64,000 nucleotides of DNA from positions 1 to 64,000 of the forward strand of contig CAWVKS010000008.1 in assembly GCA_963930055.1 (NCBI GenBank), read 5' to 3'. The stretch's first letter is position 1. Every line of letters begins with the position of its first letter. The translations under genes and the position numbers were made by a program. Below, in pieces: positions 18,927 through 26,433 of the stretch. This DNA is from Pullichristensenella sp963930055 (GTDB taxonomy: Bacteria; Bacillota; Clostridia; Christensenellales; Aristaeellaceae). The notes beneath the pieces are model-generated. The model made no database searches, had not been told where the DNA came from, and saw nothing but the letters and a program-made list of their open reading frames with translations.

Positions 18927-19373
18927 ATGTGGTCAAGCCGTCAAAAGCGCCGTCGGGCGGCGCAGCGCGTGGTGCAGGCGGGCGGGCGCACGCTTCTGAT
19001 GGTCGGCACCCCCAAATCGGCGCAGGCGCAGCGCGTGGTGCCCCTGCCGCCGTTTCTGATGTCCATGCTGCGCGCGCGCCGGGGGATGGGGCAGGCGGCG
19101 GGATACATATTCAGCGACGCGTCCCGGGCGGCGGAACCGCGCACCATGCAGCGGCGCTTCCAGCGCCTCGCCGCCGCGCTGGGCATCGAGGGCGCGCACT
19201 TCCACACGCTTCGCCACAGCTTCGCCACGCGGCTGCTGGAACTGGGCGTGGACATCAAAACCGTGAGCGCGCTGCTCGGCCACCGCTCCGTGCGCACGAC
19301 GCTGGAATTTTACGCCCACAGCCTGCTCGAACAACAGCGGCTCGCCGTAGGTCTGCTGGCTTCGGGGCGTTGA
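18927..19373 (+). pseudogene. Tyrosine recombinase (phage integrase family), C-terminal fragment
   Basis: 148 codons encode only the last half of a tyrosine recombinase catalytic domain. TPKSAQAQRVVPLPPFL is the beta-hairpin with the catalytic lysine region, HTLRHSFATRLLELG contains the H-x-x-R pair, LLGHRS the second histidine and TLEFYAH the nucleophile tyrosine. The N-terminal core-binding domain and the first catalytic arginine are missing, and no upstream frame supplies them. The start ATG is only the first in the open frame. It is read as the remnant of an integrative element beside the capsule locus, bracketed by the 29-bp inverted repeats. Confidence 0.8.
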
Positions 19374-19426
19374 GCCGTCATGCGCCGTCACGAGCGCGCA
19401 GGGCAGCGGCGGCGCGGGCGGTACAG

Positions 19427-19455
19427 GCGCGTCGCAAAAAGGATAATTTTGCGAC
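19427..19455. repeat. 29-bp inverted repeat, right copy
   Basis: Exact reverse complement of 18747-18775, placed 54 bases after the stop of the recombinase fragment. The intervening segment is about 650 bp. Confidence 0.8.
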
Positions 19456-19460
19456 GCGGC

Positions 19461-19862
19461 GGGCGCGGCCATATGGCCGCGCTCAGGATGTTGACAAAGT
19501 GGGCAGACTGGCAGAGCGTTGAGAAAGCCCGCAAGACAAGGAAGCTGTGCTTGCATCCAAGGGAGCTTACATAGACGTAAGTGACCGCAGGATGCAAGTG
19601 CAGCTGACGAGGAAATTTTGCCGGCGGCAAAATTTGTCGCCGAGGCGTTTTTGCCGATCTTTGATCGTCAAAAACGGTCGCCATAGGCGACTTGCAAGCC
19701 TTTGGGCTTGCAACCTTGCGACTGGATTTGACGATCCCAAAGGGCTCGACAAATCCACCGCCGGAAGCAAAAATCGCTTCTGATTTTTTGTATATCAGAG
19801 CGATTTTTGCGTTTGTAGGCTTTGTCAGCGCTCTGGGCGCGGCCATATGGCCGCGCTTTTCC
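19461..19862. repeat. Multi-hairpin intergenic element of about 400 bp with inverted ends
   Basis: Both ends carry the palindrome GCGCGGCCATATGGCCGCGC (19462-19481 and 19841-19860). Next to it on the inner side is CTTTGTCA or its complement, so the termini are inverted copies of about 35 bp. Between them are at least six stem-loops: CTTGCATCC/GGATGCAAG (19549-19600, with CTTAC/GTAAG nested), AAATTTTGCC/GGCAAAATTT, GATCGTCAAA/TTTGACGATC enclosing GTCGCC/GGCGAC and TTGCAAGCC/GGCTTGCAA, and AAAAATCGCT.../AGCGATTTTT. No coding frame is convincing. It lies between convergent genes and may be a structured RNA, a MITE-like element or a bidirectional terminator array. Confidence 0.7.
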
Positions 19863-20050
19863 TGTAGAAGCATATGCTTTCCCCCAGAAAAGGATACCAC
19901 AAACGCCGCGCACCCGCTACCATGGCGCAAAAAACGCCCCTTCCCCGCGATGGGCGGGCAGGGGCGCGGGCGCGTTCCCGTGGGGCAGGCGTCACGCCCG
20001 GAGGTTGGGCGCCTGTCCGGCGGCGATGGGGTTCCCCGCCGACGGCGGCC
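19863..20050. other. Intergenic, nothing recognised
   Basis: About 190 bases between the repeat element and the end of the LysR gene. GC-rich with short palindromes (for example GGCGCCTGTCC...), but no convincing gene, promoter or terminator with a T-run. Confidence 0.5.
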
Positions 20051-20947
20051 TCAGGCTTTCGGAAGCTTTTCGAGGAAGTGCCGCAAGGCGGGGCTTTCGT
20101 TGTCCCCGCGCCAGGCGATGAGTATCTCCTCGGTCTCGTCCTCGCCGGAGAGGGGCACGAACACGACGTTTTCCGTGCCGATATCCCAGGGGTGCGTGTA
20201 TTCCGGCACGATGGAGATGCCCTCCTCCGCCGCCACCATCATCAGTATGCTCTCCATGTCGTTTGAGCGCAGCAATATGTTGGGCTGGTAGCCCGCCTGC
20301 TGGTAGAGGCTTATATAGAAGGCGTCACCGAAGGAATTGCCGGTGCCCGAGGGCGACATGAAGAGTATGTTCTCCTGCTTGAGGTCCTTGCGGGAGAGCT
20401 GTCTGCGCCGGGCGAGCGGGTGGTCGGCATACAGCGCCACGCGCAGGGGCACGCGCTCGATGACGCGCAGCCTGAGCGCCTCCTCCTGGCGGATGTTGGT
20501 GCTGTCCCAGGTGAAGATGACGTCGTATTCCCCGTTGAGCAGCCCGGAGGCCAGCATATCCGTGTCGCAGCGGTAGCACAGCAGCAGGACGTTGGGATAT
20601 TCCTGGTGGAAGATGCGCAGGTATTTGGGCAAGTCGCTGTGCTCATAGCCCTTGGTGTAGCCGAGGCGCAATTCGCCCTCCAGGCCGGTGGACGCCTCGC
20701 GGATGCGCGACAGGGCCACGTCCATGCGCCCGAGGATCTCCCGCGCCTCCTTGAGGAACACCTTCCCCGCGGGCGTCAGGGCGACGGGGCGGCTGTTGCG
20801 GTCAAACAGCTTCGCCCCCACGTGTTCTTCCAGCGCGCGGATCTGCTGGGTGATCGCCGTTTGCGATATATACTGGTGCATGGCCGCCTTGGTAAAACTG
20901 CCGTTTTCCGCCACGGAAACGAAATAGCGCAGCTGGTTCAGGTTCAC
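20051..20947 (-). CDS. LysR-family transcriptional regulator
   Basis: 298 residues, typical LTTR length. The N-terminal winged helix reads NLNQLRYFVSVAENGSFTKAA...QTAITQQIRALEEHVGAKLFDR, followed by a linker helix and a LysR substrate domain. The start is a GTG at 20947 with GGAGG ten bases upstream. It is transcribed away from the T-box ABC transporter and shares a divergent promoter region with it. An AATAAG-N5-CTTATT palindrome (20971-20987) just before the gene could be its own binding site. Ligand unknown; control of the adjacent transporter is possible but the T-box is the obvious regulator there. Confidence 0.9.
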   Translation of the reverse strand: MNLNQLRYFVSVAENGSFTKAAMHQYISQTAITQQIRALEEHVGAKLFDRNSRPVALTPAGKVFLKEAREILGRMDVALSRIREASTGLEGELRLGYTKGYEHSDLPKYLRIFHQEYPNVLLLCYRCDTDMLASGLLNGEYDVIFTWDSTNIRQEEALRLRVIERVPLRVALYADHPLARRRQLSRKDLKQENILFMSPSGTGNSFGDAFYISLYQQAGYQPNILLRSNDMESILMMVAAEEGISIVPEYTHPWDIGTENVVFVPLSGEDETEEILIAWRGDNESPALRHFLEKLPKA

Positions 20948-20970
20948 AGCCCTTCATCCTCCGTCCGCTT

Positions 20971-20987
20971 AATAAGTTTAGCTTATT
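20971..20987. promoter_or_regulatory. Candidate LysR binding palindrome
   Basis: AATAAG, five bases, CTTATT: a 17-bp dyad of the size and T-N11-A style used by LysR proteins. It overlaps the -10 box of the LysR gene's own promoter, so binding would give autorepression. Confidence 0.45.
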
Positions 20988-21036
20988 ATAGTATGCGAAT
21001 GTTGAATTTGCAATCCTTTTCGGAAAGATGTATAAT
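20985..21036. promoter_or_regulatory. Divergent promoter pair sharing one palindromic -35 hexamer
   Basis: TTGCAA at 21008-21013 reads the same on both strands. To the right, 17 bases later, is TATAAT (21031-21036), driving the T-box and ABC transporter. To the left, also 17 bases away, is TATAAT on the minus strand (20985-20990), driving the LysR gene. Both boxes and spacings are near ideal for sigma-A. Confidence 0.7.
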
Positions 21037-21041
21037 AACCT

Positions 21042-21370
21042 TGCCTTTGACAAGGCCAGCAACAAAAGCACAGGCAGAAATGCGTTTGAGCGGAAAGAGT
21101 AGCTGGGGAGACGGCCTTCAGGGAGGCGCCGGGCGGTGCGAGGCGTCGGCAGGCCCCAGGGAAGTTCATTCCGCGAGCGGTGTGTTGAAACAGCAGTAGG
21201 CACAACGGGTGCGACCGTTACATCGCCAGGACTTTTCAGCCCGCGAAAGCGCCGGATGGCGCGGCGGGCGCGAAGCCCGATGAGGCATGTGCCGCAAGGC
21301 AGATGCGAAACAGTGTGGTAACACGATCAATTCGTCCCTGTATTTGCATACAGGGCATTTTCTTGCCTTC
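21042..21370 (+). ncRNA. T-box leader riboswitch, predicted Phe (UUC) specifier
   Basis: Stem I has GCGGAA (21090-21095) pairing with TTCCGC (21169-21174). A specifier loop holds AGAGTA on the 5' side and GAA-G-TTC-A on the 3' side, which puts the codon UUC (Phe) at 21165-21167. CTGGGG/CCCCAG closes the distal arm, with GGGAGGCG and GGTGCGAGG as the AG-bulge and terminal-loop motifs. The antiterminator has GTGTGGTAACACG...TTCGTCCCTG (from 21313), close to the T-box consensus. It overlaps a terminator CCCTGTA/TACAGGG (21336-21355) followed by a T-rich run. Uncharged tRNA-Phe would allow read-through into the ABC transporter. The class is secure; the specifier is read by eye. Confidence 0.85.
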
Positions 21371-21419
21371 CCCATCCCGGACGGGTGGAGAGATAGATAC
21401 TTTGTTGGAGGTCAGGACT

Positions 21420-22334
21420 ATGAAAAAGACGTTCGTTTTGCTGATGACCCTTGCGCTGGCGCTCACGCTGTGCTGCGGCGCCTTTGCCGAGAGCTATTCC
21501 GTCGGCGTTTGCCAGCTGATGGTGCACGAATCGCTGGACCAGGCCACCCAGGGCTTTCAAGACGCACTGACGCAGGCCATGGAAGAAGCCGGCCATACCG
21601 TGGACATCGACACCCAGGTGGCGGGCGAAGCCGGCCTGTGCACCACCGTGGTCAACGCCTTCAACGCCAAGCGCGTGGACCTGATCATGGCCAACGGCAC
21701 GCCCGCGCTGCTGGCCGCCGCCAATATGACCACCGAGATCCCGGTGCTGGGCACGTCTGTGACCGACTATGACGACACCTTCGCCGGCAACATTCCCGCC
21801 AACGTGAGCGGCACCTCGGACGCGGTGCCCTTCGCGGAGCAGGCGCAGATGATGATCGACACGCTGGGCCTCGTCGAGGGCGACCAGGTGGGCGTGCTCT
21901 ACTGCACCAACGAATCCAACTCCCTGATCCAGTACGAGGCCGTCAAGGCGCTGTTCGAGGAAAAGGGCATCGTCGTCAATGCCTACACCTTCTCCGAGAC
22001 CACCGAATTGCAGGCCGTCGCCACCTCCATGGCCAGCGAGTGCAAGGCCGTGTACATCCCCTCTGATAACACCGTCGCCGCCAACGATGCCATCGTCGGC
22101 ACGATCTGCAACGAAAAGAACGTGCCCATCTACACCAGCTACGGCGGGGCGATCTGCTACGCCAGCCTGGCCATCGACTACTACCAGCTGGGCTACGAGA
22201 CCGGCCTGATGGCGGCGGACATACTCCTCAACGGGACCTCCCCCGCAGACATCGAGATCATGACGCTGACCCCCGCGGTCACCTACAACGAGGAGCTCTG
22301 CGCGCAGCTGGGCATCGAAGTGCCCGCCAACTGA
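21420..22334 (+). CDS. ABC transporter substrate-binding protein, TrpX-type (ABC_sub_bind family)
   Basis: 304 residues from the ATG at 21420, which follows GGAGGT by seven bases. A signal peptide (MKKTFVLLMTLALALTLCCGAFA) contains Cys19-Cys20 just before the AFA cleavage region; whether it is a lipoprotein is unclear. The mature protein has the type I periplasmic-binding fold with IPVLGTSVTDY and YTSYGGAICYASLAIDYYQLGYETGLMAADIL, hallmarks of the TrpX/YtfQ-like ABC_sub_bind family. It is the first gene behind the T-box, so it probably captures an aromatic amino acid, likely phenylalanine if the specifier is right. It forms an operon with the permease and ATPase. Confidence 0.87.
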   Translation: MKKTFVLLMTLALALTLCCGAFAESYSVGVCQLMVHESLDQATQGFQDALTQAMEEAGHTVDIDTQVAGEAGLCTTVVNAFNAKRVDLIMANGTPALLAAANMTTEIPVLGTSVTDYDDTFAGNIPANVSGTSDAVPFAEQAQMMIDTLGLVEGDQVGVLYCTNESNSLIQYEAVKALFEEKGIVVNAYTFSETTELQAVATSMASECKAVYIPSDNTVAANDAIVGTICNEKNVPIYTSYGGAICYASLAIDYYQLGYETGLMAADILLNGTSPADIEIMTLTPAVTYNEELCAQLGIEVPAN

Positions 22335-22370
22335 GCCGCGGGACAAATCTGAGATCGGAAGAGATACGAT

Positions 22371-23294
22371 ATGGCTTTCCTCTACGCACTGCCTGGCGCC
22401 ATCGCGGAAGGGCTGATCTGGGGCCTGATGGGCATTGGCGTCTACATTTCCTATAAGATACTGGACATCGCGGATCTGACGGTAGACGGCTCGATCTGCA
22501 CGGGCGCCTGCGTCTGCGCGGTATTGCTGGGAAGCGGCGTGCCCGTATGGGTCAGCGTGCTCGCGGCGTTTGCCGCGGGCGCGCTGGCCGGCGTGGTCAC
22601 CGGCCTTTTGCACACCGCGTTGGGCATCCCCTCGATCCTCTCCGGCATACTCACGCAGCTGATGCTCTACTCGGTGAACCTGTTCATCCTCGGCGGCAAG
22701 TCCCTGGTGGCGGTCGACCCGCGGGCGAACGCCCTGTGGGTGCACATGAGCGACAACCCCTCCTCCATACTGGCGATGCTCATTCTTGTCACGGTGGTCA
22801 TCCTCTGCCTGTGGCAGTTCTTTTACACGCAGATCGGCCTCACGCTCAAGTCCACGGGCGACAACCCCGACATGAGCAGGGCGCAGGGCGTCAATGTGAA
22901 GCTCAACCAGGTGGCCGGCCTCGCCCTTGCCAACGGCATCGTCGCCCTCGCCGGGGCGATGCTGGCGCAGTACAAGGGCTCCGCCAACATCAACGACGGG
23001 CGCGGCGCCATCGTTATCGGCCTGGCCGCCATCTTCATCGGCCTGTCCGTGTCCTTGAAGATCAAGCCCAACTTTGTGGTCAGCCTCATCGGCGTGCTGG
23101 GCGGCGGCATCATCTACTACATCGTCTACAACCTGGTCATCCTCATGGGCCTCAAGACGGACTACCTGAAGATGCTCTCCGCCATCATCGTGACCATCTT
23201 CCTCGCCGTGCCGTACATCAAGGGCGAGTATTTCACCAGGCGCAGGCCCCTGCAGGCGCAGAAAAACGCGAACGGGGGTGGCGAAGATGCTTAA
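22371..23294 (+). CDS. ABC transporter permease, TrpY-type (branched-chain permease superfamily)
   Basis: 307 residues, 8-9 helices and little outside the membrane, as in BPD_transp_2 permeases. Recognisable pieces are GLIWGLMGIGVYISYKILDIADLTVDG at the N-terminus and LTLKSTGDNPDMSRAQGVN in the coupling loop that contacts the ATPase. It follows the binding protein by 36 bases, with AGATCGGAAGAGATACG before the ATG, and overlaps the ATPase start by eight bases. It forms the membrane channel of the T-box-controlled importer. Confidence 0.88.
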   Translation: MAFLYALPGAIAEGLIWGLMGIGVYISYKILDIADLTVDGSICTGACVCAVLLGSGVPVWVSVLAAFAAGALAGVVTGLLHTALGIPSILSGILTQLMLYSVNLFILGGKSLVAVDPRANALWVHMSDNPSSILAMLILVTVVILCLWQFFYTQIGLTLKSTGDNPDMSRAQGVNVKLNQVAGLALANGIVALAGAMLAQYKGSANINDGRGAIVIGLAAIFIGLSVSLKIKPNFVVSLIGVLGGGIIYYIVYNLVILMGLKTDYLKMLSAIIVTIFLAVPYIKGEYFTRRRPLQAQKNANGGGEDA

Positions 23295-24078
23295 GATCAC
23301 CAACCTGCAAAAGACGTTCAACCCCGGCACCGTCAACGCCAAGACGGCGCTCAGCGGCCTCAACCTGGAGATCCGGGACGGCGAATTCGTCACCGTCATC
23401 GGCGGCAACGGCGCGGGCAAGTCCACGCTGCTCAACGCCATTGCCGGCGTGTGGAAGCCGGATTTCGGCACCATCGAGATCGACGGCGTGGACGTGACGC
23501 GCATGCCGGAATACAAGCGCGCCAAATTCCTCGGCCGCGTGTTCCAGGACCCCATGAAGGGCACGTCGCCCGATATGGAGATCGCCGAGAACCTGGCCAT
23601 TGCCTCCAAGCGCGGCGAAAAGCGCCGCTTCGTGCGCGGCGTGAAGCGCTCGGACCGCGAAGCGTACCGCAAGCTGCTCTCCTCGCTGGAACTCGGCCTG
23701 GAAAACCGCCTGTCCACCAAGGTGGGGCTGCTCTCCGGCGGCCAGCGGCAGGCCATCACGCTGCTGATGGCGACGATGAACCGCCCCAAGCTGCTGCTCC
23801 TCGACGAGCACACGGCGGCGCTCGACCCCAAGACGGCGGCGAAAGTGCTCGCGCTGACCGACCAGATCGTCGAAAGGGACCACCTGACGACGCTGATGAT
23901 CACCCACAACATGCGCGACGCCATCGCCCACGGCAACCGCCTCATTATGATGCACGAAGGGGACATACTCATCGACGTTTCCGGGGAAGAAAAGAAGAAC
24001 CTCACCGTCGAGCACCTGCTGGGCCTGTTCTCGCAGGCCAGCGGCGGCGTGGTAAACGACCGCATGGTGTTGGGCTGA
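23287..24078 (+). CDS. ABC transporter ATP-binding protein, TrpZ-type
   Basis: 263 residues from the ATG at 23287; a GTG nine bases earlier is possible, but the ATG has GGGGGTGG at good distance. Walker A GGNGAGKST, Q-loop VFQDP, signature LLSGGQRQAI, Walker B LLLLDEHTAALDP and the switch histidine (TLMITHN) are all present, so it should be active. The signature is LSGGQ. It is the cytoplasmic motor of the importer and the last gene of the operon; a strong terminator follows 11 bases after its stop. Confidence 0.9.
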   Translation: MLKITNLQKTFNPGTVNAKTALSGLNLEIRDGEFVTVIGGNGAGKSTLLNAIAGVWKPDFGTIEIDGVDVTRMPEYKRAKFLGRVFQDPMKGTSPDMEIAENLAIASKRGEKRRFVRGVKRSDREAYRKLLSSLELGLENRLSTKVGLLSGGQRQAITLLMATMNRPKLLLLDEHTAALDPKTAAKVLALTDQIVERDHLTTLMITHNMRDAIAHGNRLIMMHEGDILIDVSGEEKKNLTVEHLLGLFSQASGGVVNDRMVLG

Positions 24079-24089
24079 GGCGCGCCCTG

Positions 24090-24134
24090 AAAAAGCCGCG
24101 GACAGGGGACATGTTCCCCGATCCGCGGCTTTTT
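24090..24134 (+). terminator. Rho-independent terminator after the ABC operon
   Basis: Arms AAAAAGCCGCGGA (24090-24102) and TCCGCGGCTTTTT (24122-24134) form a perfect 13-bp stem, with a second short GGGGA/TCCCC helix in the loop. A-run and T-run on either side make it work in both directions. Confidence 0.85.
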
Positions 24135-24458
24135 CGCGCGGCCATGGCCGCGACGCGAGCCCGCCGCCGCTTCTTCCCGCCTGCGGGGGGCGCGGCCGCG
24201 CGTCCCTCCCCGTCGGTTTTTCTTCCTATATTATATACGCATGTTCAACGCCCCCTTCCCCGCCCAGGGGCCGCCTGGCCGTTGGCGGCGCTTCTCTGGC
24301 GGACGGAGCATGGGGCGGGCCGGGCGCGAACGGGGGCGCGGGGCATGGGAAAGCCGCCCCGCTTGCGCCGGGGCGGCTCAGGATGTTGACAAAGTGGGCA
24401 GGCTTGCAGAGCGCCGGACAGCCGGCGGCTGTCCGGCAGCGTCGCGCGGGCGTGGGGT
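24135..24458. repeat. Convergent intergenic region with hairpins and a dispersed repeat
   Basis: No gene is visible. At 24351-24375 a GCCGCCCCG/CGGGGCGGC hairpin is followed directly by TCAGGATGTTGACAAAGTGG (24377 onward), the same 35-base block that ends the element at 19461. Next is a GCCGGACAGCC/GGCTGTCCGGC hairpin (24415-24439), which may terminate the PRTase gene. This is a partial copy of the 19.5-kb element or a member of the same repeat family. Confidence 0.65.
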
Positions 24459-25025
24459 CTATCCCTTGCCCGGCAGGGGGATGTGGTCGAGGCAGACCAG
24501 CGGGATGCCCTTGTATTCCGTGCGCTCCTGTCCCTCCGTGAGCGCGCAGGCGATGACCGCGATCTCCACGCCGATCTCCCTGGCGAGGGCGAAAACCGCC
24601 TCGATGGTGCCGCCGGTGGAAACCACATCGTCCAGGAAGCACAGCTTCTTTCCCTGGAAATGGCCGTACTTCTCCCGGCCGATCCACAATTCCTGCTGCC
24701 CGTGGGTGGTGATGGACTGCACCTTCACGCCCTTGGGGTCGATCATAAAGCTCTTGCGGCTCTTGCGCAGCTCCAGGTAGCGCGGGAAATTCGCGCTGAT
24801 GGCCTGCGCCAGCCCGCAGGACTTTGTCTGCACCGTCACGATGCCGTCGAAGGCGTAGGGCTCCAGCTTTTTCAGCAGCTCCCGCGCCGCCACGCGGTTC
24901 CATTCGGCTTCGCCGGTCATGTCGAAGGAGTAGATGCGGAACCCGTCGCCGATGTCCAGCAGCGGCAGCTCCACGGGATAGTCCGGCGCGAGGTGCACGG
25001 TGTGCGTCTGAGGCCAGTTCTGCAT
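24459..25025 (-). CDS. Purine-type phosphoribosyltransferase (Apt/Xpt-like)
   Basis: 188 residues from the ATG at 25025, which has AAGGAGG six bases upstream. The PRPP loop is LCFLDDVVSTGGTIEAVF, the signature of type I phosphoribosyltransferases, and the flexible-loop region is ITTHGQQELWIGREKYGHFQGK. Size and motif fit adenine, xanthine or guanine PRTases. The gene is 11 bases downstream of a nucleobase permease, so the pair should import a purine base and convert it to the nucleotide in the cytoplasm. The exact base cannot be fixed; a PyrE-like role is less likely. Confidence 0.8.
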   Translation of the reverse strand: MQNWPQTHTVHLAPDYPVELPLLDIGDGFRIYSFDMTGEAEWNRVAARELLKKLEPYAFDGIVTVQTKSCGLAQAISANFPRYLELRKSRKSFMIDPKGVKVQSITTHGQQELWIGREKYGHFQGKKLCFLDDVVSTGGTIEAVFALAREIGVEIAVIACALTEGQERTEYKGIPLVCLDHIPLPGKG

Positions 25026-25036
25026 AGCGCGCCTCC

Positions 25037-26182
25037 TTAAACCAGGCCGACGTATGCGCCCAGATAGCGCACCAGCACGCCTACGACCATACCCAGGAAG
25101 GGGTTCTTGCTCCACGCCGTCACGCCCAGCGCGATGTAGCCGCTCATGGCGTTTTCGCTGGTGGTGACCGTAACGAGGTTGGGCGCGAACGTCATGGCGA
25201 TGCCGATCACCAGCAGGAAGCCGGAAATGCTCTGCGCCGGCAGGTATTTGCCCAGGCGGCCGATGAGGCCAAGCAAAACCAGTATGCCCATCGCCAGCAT
25301 GAACACGATGCCGCACATCACCGGCCAGGGCGCGCCGGCCGTGCCGGAGATGATCGCCTCGATCGGCGGGCCGCCAAACAGGGCGCTGGGGATGTCCGCC
25401 AGGGAGTTGATGATGGAGAGATGGTCAAAGTTCTGCGCCGTGCCGGCCATGCCCGCCGTGATGCCGCCAAAGGAGATGTTGGCGCCGATGTTGAGCATCA
25501 TCAGGCTGAGCGCGCCCAGGATGACGGAAACGTTGATCGTGGGCTTGATGAGGTTGAAGTCGCTCCAGTAGGCCTTTTTCCAGAAGCGCCATTCCGCGCT
25601 CATCTCGACCGTCTCCCGGCCGGGCTCCACGAGCGTGGAAAGGTCCACGCGGCGCTTCTGCAAAAGCAGGAAGTCCGCGGTGGAGACCACGACGGAGATG
25701 AAGATGGTCCACACCACTTTGTTCGCGTCGTTGAGGAAGATGGCGTAGGCCAGGATCGCGGAGACGATGGAGACCAGCGTGGTGCGCTTCTCCTGCCCGA
25801 ACATGTCCCAGGACACGCCCGCGAGTATGAGTCCCACGCCGCTCATCATGCCGGCGACCACGGCGGGGCCGGCGAAATCCGAGATCTTCGTGACGCCGCC
25901 GCACAGGCCGAGGATGATCATCAGCACTGCGGCGAGCAGTATGGAGCTGACGTTGTTGCGCAGGTCCTTTTTGACGCTGGCCACGGTGATGGTCTCCGCC
26001 TGGCTGGAAATGGGCGTGACCGAGCCGGTAAACAAATTGCCGAACGCGCCGACCAGGTACGCCAGGCCGGCGGGCTTGAGCGCAAAGCCGCGCGCCTGCG
26101 CGTAAAGCAGCTGCGGCACGCCGTTGATGATAACGGCAACGACCGCCAGAACGAAGGGTCCGATATTTTGCCAGAAGTCCAA
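25037..26182 (-). CDS. Nucleobase permease, NCS2/AzgA-like family
   Basis: About 381 residues with 12 or so helices. A TTG start at 26182 is preferred because GAGGTGAT lies five bases before it; the open frame continues upstream, and a GTG three codons earlier (26191) is an alternative. Motifs include SQAETITVASVKKDLRNN early and ANISFGGITAGMAGTAQNF and GPPIEAIISGTAGAP in the middle, consistent with the AzgA-type purine permeases. It is paired with the PRTase downstream. No purine riboswitch was seen in the short upstream region. It is divergent from the TetR gene. Confidence 0.78.
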   Translation of the reverse strand: MDFWQNIGPFVLAVVAVIINGVPQLLYAQARGFALKPAGLAYLVGAFGNLFTGSVTPISSQAETITVASVKKDLRNNVSSILLAAVLMIILGLCGGVTKISDFAGPAVVAGMMSGVGLILAGVSWDMFGQEKRTTLVSIVSAILAYAIFLNDANKVVWTIFISVVVSTADFLLLQKRRVDLSTLVEPGRETVEMSAEWRFWKKAYWSDFNLIKPTINVSVILGALSLMMLNIGANISFGGITAGMAGTAQNFDHLSIINSLADIPSALFGGPPIEAIISGTAGAPWPVMCGIVFMLAMGILVLLGLIGRLGKYLPAQSISGFLLVIGIAMTFAPNLVTVTTSENAMSGYIALGVTAWSKNPFLGMVVGVLVRYLGAYVGLV

Positions 26183-26368
26183 GGGGATCACCTCGTAAAT
26201 ATTGGTATGTGAACAGTATACACCGCTTCCCGGCGGGGAACAAGGAACATTGTGATAAAAGTATGGCGAAATTGTCCGGAAAAAAATACGCGCCCCTGCC
26301 CCCAAAGCGCCGCGGCCCGGCAAAACGCGCCGGCCGGCGGGCGAAGCGTTTTTTTCCCGCGTCCCCCC

Positions 26369-26421
26369 TTGACAGGCGGGCGTCCCGGGGGTATAATAAC
26401 ACTGCTACATAACAGCGTTAT
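26369..26421 (+). promoter_or_regulatory. Promoter of the TetR gene with an overlapping operator
   Basis: TTGACA (26369-26374), 17 bases, TATAAT (26392-26397): a near-consensus sigma-A promoter. ATAACACTG (26396-26404) and CAGCGTTAT (26413-26421) form a dyad with eight of nine matches that overlaps the -10 box and the start point, the usual place for a TetR autorepression operator. Confidence 0.7.
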
Positions 26422-26433
26422 CAGGAGGGCGCC

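Noticed and set aside
18851..19522. A longer plus-strand frame over the recombinase fragment
   Set aside because: It is a different frame with Arg/Ala-rich low-complexity translation; only the frame at 18927-19373 has recombinase motifs.
21327..24065. A 912-codon open frame antisense to the ABC transporter operon
   Set aside because: It is the shadow of three well-defined ABC transporter genes and the T-box.
26183..26368. Purine riboswitch before the nucleobase permease
   Set aside because: The leader is too short and lacks the three-helix purine aptamer core; no alternative terminator was found.
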